Below, one piece after another: positions 59,701 to 64,000 of a stretch of DNA of 64,000 bases. Origin of the DNA: Glycine soja (taxonomy: Eukaryota > Streptophyta > Magnoliopsida > Fabales > Fabaceae); the NCBI RefSeq assembly GCF_004193775.1, contig NC_041005.1:8000501-8064500 (forward strand), read 5' to 3'. A program made the position numbers and the translations under genes. Positions within the stretch are counted from its first letter, which is position 1, and each line of letters starts with the position of its first letter. Below the pieces are notes generated by a model. It did no database searches, was not told the origin of the DNA, and saw nothing but the letters and a program-made list of their open reading frames with translations.

Positions 59701-60484
59701 CAAACATATTCTACTTAATGCATTTGAAATTTCTGTTCCTCTCTAATTGATTTCTTTGCTCTTTGTAGGATTTGACCCCTATCCAACTCCAGAGTGGTGA
59801 GTTTTGCATTCTTCCTATAGCATGATGCCTTACCTTTGTTATTCTTCTGTATATTTGAGTGATAAACAAGAAATAACTCTTTATCATCTACCTTTTCATT
59901 CCAGATATTTTTTTTATGATCTTATTGAGACAAGTTCATTGTAAGTTAGCTAAAACAATAGGAAAGAATTTCTAACTAATTTTGGTTTGTTCCATTAGCG
60001 CTTAGCAAGACATTCTCAGTGAAAAAGAAAAAGGGAAAGCTACGAAAGGCTTGGGATGGGAGCAAAGTTATTTATAATGTTGCATCGTGGGGGGCTACGG
60101 CCATAGGGTAAGTGGTTATTCCAACCCCCACTTTTATAATTAAGGAACTTATTATTGCATTCACCCTTAGCATAACTTGCATTAATTATGTGATATATCT
60201 TGCCCATGGATTTGTTTGTTGCCTGATAGCATATGTTTAATAGTCTCATGTGATGGCCTAATGGATACTGATACCTTGCGTGTCATCTTGTTAGTTGTAC
60301 AGCATAACAAAAGAAAGTCATTCCCAGTTAATTTCACCCTCTTTCATTAAGCTACTAATAGTTTCATTTTAATTTACCACTTGCATTCGACATTGTTGAC
60401 AGGATATATCAAAACCCTGTTATTCTCGGGGCTGCAACTAAAGCATTCTGGACTTCATGTCATGTTATATCAAAGCTTCTCTGA
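56703..60484 (+). CDS. uncharacterised plant protein with C-terminal hydrophobic segment
   Basis: A six-exon gene: 56703-56912, 57394-57484, 57604-57764, 59769-59796, 59999-60107, 60403-60484. It totals 681 nt, 226 aa, with all junctions GT-AG and in frame, and one exon of only 28 nt. The N-terminal third is acidic (repeated Glu/Asp and a DPDPLRVKRKTLEAVLLQCQ helix). The middle (DLLKSRVECPAFLQQLECAQ, then EDYVLVRQEDIVEGIACFMA) looks helical and conserved. A Lys-rich stretch (SVKKKKGKLRKAWDG) precedes a moderately hydrophobic C-terminus (VASWGATAIGIYQNPVILGA to the end) that could associate with a membrane. I do not recognise a named domain. Either MP or the second Met (MDPNPQ) could start translation; the first is used. 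The ~2-kb third intron is non-coding. Confidence 0.8.
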
Positions 60485-60489
60485 TTTGC

Positions 60490-63400
60490 CCGTGCAGCTT
60501 GCGGCTTGTAGCAAAGTTGTGATGTAGTAATTTAACTCTTGTTCCCCTGCTTGTGCTGCAATTTAGCTTGGCGTCCCATGCCATGATCGTCTTTGATTTA
60601 AAATTCAATTTCTTTGCACCACAGATCAATTGATTTTAACACTGTTTGACATTGTAAATATTACTACTCAAATGATTCCGAGTGCAATTCAAAACTCAAG
60701 CCTTAAACATAATCTCCCTCCACGTCTGAGAACTAAACTTTAATTTGCCTTGGTGTTTCTTTCATTTTTTGTTTTTGTTTCACAATATCTTATTTTCTTT
60801 TCTCACTTATTTTTTATTTGACCCTCACCCACGCTCCAAACTTATTTGTGCTTAACTTCTTTGAACTGATGCAACACTGGTACGTAGTTATCAGGCAATT
60901 TCTACCGTGAACTCATGTAAGATGTGGTTCATGGGTGAGGCGGGAGTTTTAAGCAGTTGGATATCATTCATCATAATTGAACGGTCAGATTATAAACCGG
61001 TAATCTATATGAATTAAGAATAATATTTTGTATTGAATGGTCCTTTTTAACCTTGGGACATAAGAGGAATTGTCTATACAAAGCAAAAGTCCATCGCCCC
61101 CTTAGCGATATTTGTGATGCTGCCAAGAATGCAACGAAAAGCTGTTGTGGTTATACGACAAGAATGGGATGTTTTCTTTTGATGTCCATTTTTACTTAAT
61201 CCATTTTATCCCTTAATTAATCAATAAATTATCAATATCTCATGTGTACACAAACTCATCTGCTTTGGATTCATCGTGGGTTAACATTAAGTTACAAATT
61301 CTTCTGCAAACGACTTTCAAGTTTTCAATTCTCAAATAAAAAATCCACCAGTTTCTGAAGACTTCCTAAATCTGCTACTATGCACGATAATACATTTCAT
61401 TCTTTGCGTGAAACTGTTCTCTTCTCTCACTCACACCCTCTTTTTCGTTTCTTTCTGTAAAACTCTCTTTTCCTTAATTTCTTGCTGATGGCGCTTACTT
61501 TGTCGTTTTTTTCTTGGTAATAATATTGCATATTTTTCTTAATTTGGTCTGATGGAGCCACTGCACATGAAGGGAGTTTGCTGCTACTGATGAACATGAT
61601 ACCAGTAAGCCATCAGCCATTAGCCATCTGTGTATGAAAATAATGCAGCTAAATACATCGCCCCTCTAAATGTGACATTTGAAATTGATTTTTTTTGCTG
61701 ATTTTTATTTGATAATTTTTTTACTTAATGTAGTTCTGTTGTTCTTTCTAGGAGGAGCATTGCATAACTAATATGTGACTGTCAGGTGCCCATTTGTTCT
61801 CTCTTAATGCATTCTTTTCAAATGTTAAAAGCTTCAACCATCGAACTACATTCACTGACTAATTGTTTTTGCTTTGATGTTTCTGCTGCCACCATTCGTC
61901 GAAGCAATTGAGCACAGCAAACTAAAAAATGTAATCTTCACAAGTTTTTTTTTCGCACTTTTTTTCATTTGTTTTGTATATCAATGAAAAAATGTGTCTC
62001 ATCACTTTTTTAGTTCTCTTCATTGTTTTATTGTATTTCTTTTTCTTTTTCTCTTTTCATCATTTTTATTTGTTCTTTGTTTATTATAGGGTGTTCTATA
62101 CTACTATTTTGTTTCTTTTATTTTATATTGACTAATTTTGTGTTTAATTTTTTTATAACAAATTCATTATTATTAAAGAAAAATCAAAATTGAACAACAC
62201 CGCATGATGCAAACTATCATGATAGATACAAAGAATGTTTATAGCAAAATACCAGATAACATCCTTGACCAAAAATAACACACCATATATAATAGGATTA
62301 TATGGTCATTTATCATCTTCCATCGTACGCTTGAAACCTAAGTTGATGATATGCAAAAATAGACATGTGGACTTGAAAACTACTCTGATAAATAATATAA
62401 CAAATTTTGTGTTTAATAATTTAGATTTTCTCTTTTGTTCATATGCAATGTTCATTTTTTTCCTTTTATTTGTTTTCCTTCCTTATGCTATTTCTATATA
62501 TTAGAAATGGACCTATTTGACTATCTCAAGTTAAAACATTATAGTAACTAATATATTTTAACTTGCACCAAAATACACGTACCGTGTTCCTGTTTCTATA
62601 CATTTTATTGCTTCAAATGTTCTTTTCTCAACTAAATTAGTTATTTTTTAAAAATAAAAAACTGTTATCTCTTTGTATTTAATTCGGTAATTTTTTTAAA
62701 ATAAAAATGCTATCTCTTTATTTTTATATCAGTTATTTGAAAAAAATGCCATTTTTTGTTTTTAATTCAGTAGAGACGAAAAAAGTGTAGTGGAAACAGA
62801 GAATTTATTTTAAAGATTTAATAATAAAAGAATAGTGAGTTGAAATTTTAAAATTAAAAAATTGAAAGTTTTTAAATAATGGTATTTTGGAATTTTAAAA
62901 ATAAACTAAAATAATCAGTTTTCAAATAATAGTGGTTTATTGAAAAAAAAACGAGAATAAAATAACGAGCTAATTTGAAATTTTAAAATTAAAAAAAAGG
63001 GTAGTTTTTAAATAATAATTGATTATTTTTTGATTTAATATTTATTTAATTTTTGTAGTAGTAGTTCATATTTCTAATTTTATGTATAAAATTAATAATA
63101 AATATTTTTAAATTTATTATTTATTAAATAATTATTTTTTAATATTTAATATTTGAATAATTATGTAAAAAAAAAAAAAGATTCTGACTCCCTTTGATCG
63201 ACACCTGGTCCGGTGTGTCGGGCACATTAAGATGGTATTTTCATGACCATCACAATCGCTGTTGCTGGTTGTTACCAAATGTTGCATTTATTTATATGGC
63301 CATAAAAACGGAATGGTGCTTTTGCGATTGTAGAATGTGAATCCTGTTAGTGGAAAATTGAAGGGTAGAGATGCGGCATTGCAAAGCTATGCTTTCTCAT

Positions 63401-64000
63401 ATTGTATAATTTGTTGTTTATTATATTAAAAAGCACAAGCAGTGCAGATATAAAAAAACAAATCAGCCCATTAAAAAATACCGTGTTTTAACAAATACAT
63501 GTACCCATTCTTGTACTCATTCCCATGACTATGTGGATAATCCACATCCTATGCGCATACATATAAAATATAAAAAAAAAATTATGCAAAATGTATTTGA
63601 AATTTTAGTTTAGTAAAAATATAAATTAATATACAAAATGTATAATCATCCAAAACTTTTAAAATACAAGGATTAAAAATTAAATTTAATTGATGAAAGA
63701 TATAATTACAATTTTAACATATATCTATACATTTAACGTTGATAAAAAAGTTTGAGTGTTAACTAAAATAATTTTAAAAATAAAAGAAATTTGACTGAAT
63801 AATCAATTAAAATCTTACTATACTAATCTTTATTCTAATTTATAGTTTGTAGTAAATTAATTTTTTTTATTTGGATAATCAATTAAAAAATCTAAAAAGA
63901 AGGGAAATATAGTTCGCAACAAATCGTACGGGTCTAAATTAAGGCTAATATGACGATTTAATTTATTCACAAAAAAATTGTAATTTAATTTTTATATAAT
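60490..64000. other. 3' flank and AT-rich intergenic DNA, no gene seen
   Basis: The first ~200 bp are likely the 3' UTR of the six-exon gene. The rest has no supported gene. Between 62630 and 63180 there are diverged repeats of a TTTTAAAATTAAAAA / TTTTTAAATAAT type. The 89-codon ORF at 62235-62504 has no recognisable domain. Confidence 0.55.

Noticed and set aside
1..64000. CRISPR arrays, operons, riboswitches, phage or plasmid genes
   Set aside because: The window is plant nuclear DNA; no direct-repeat/spacer arrays or prokaryotic gene organisation were seen.

Overview
This is a stretch of plant nuclear DNA, most likely from a legume close to soybean (Glycine). The pointers are AT-rich intergenic DNA, GT-AG introns, plant-specific gene families, Ty3/gypsy and Ty1/copia remnants, an Au-type SINE, and MITEs of types common in soybean. 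The species is inferred from family resemblance, not from a search. I found no bacterial, phage, organellar or CRISPR features, and no gene cluster acting as one system.

Layout. 1-2996: 3' part of a broken Ty3/gypsy element (reverse transcriptase, RNase H, integrase, C-terminal tail, 3' LTR). 3.0-12.6 kb: AT-rich intergenic DNA with a 115-bp tandem duplication, a CACTA-like end, a copia pol remnant and a long foldback element. 12644-19689 (-): UBP16-like deubiquitinase, 11 coding exons, 1138 aa. 20-27 kb: intergenic, with a diverged minisatellite and an inverted-repeat element. 27087-28409 (+): intronless secreted aspartic protease, AED3-like. 29964-30752 (-): intronless membrane-anchored DUF7870-type protein. 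31.7-32.1 kb: MITE. 33199-34101 (+): intronless mitochondrial dicarboxylate carrier / uncoupling protein 5. 35050-48399 (-): PH-RhoGAP of the REN1/PHGAP family, 23 coding exons, 929 aa, with introns full of small retroelements and a MITE. 48.9-56.7 kb: AT-rich intergenic DNA with a second long foldback element. 56703-60484 (+): uncharacterised six-exon gene, 226 aa. 60.5-64 kb: no gene recognised.

The three multi-exon models were built by hand from splice sites and family knowledge. In each, coding length is an exact multiple of three and every junction keeps frame. The genes are ordinary, independently transcribed housekeeping or signalling genes with no sign of joint function. The more unusual material is in the repeats: two long hairpin-forming elements, one flanked by a clear target duplication; a TRIM retroelement with an internal duplication, itself split by an Au SINE with a 16-bp target duplication; and a second copy of that SINE in opposite orientation in another intron of the same gene.
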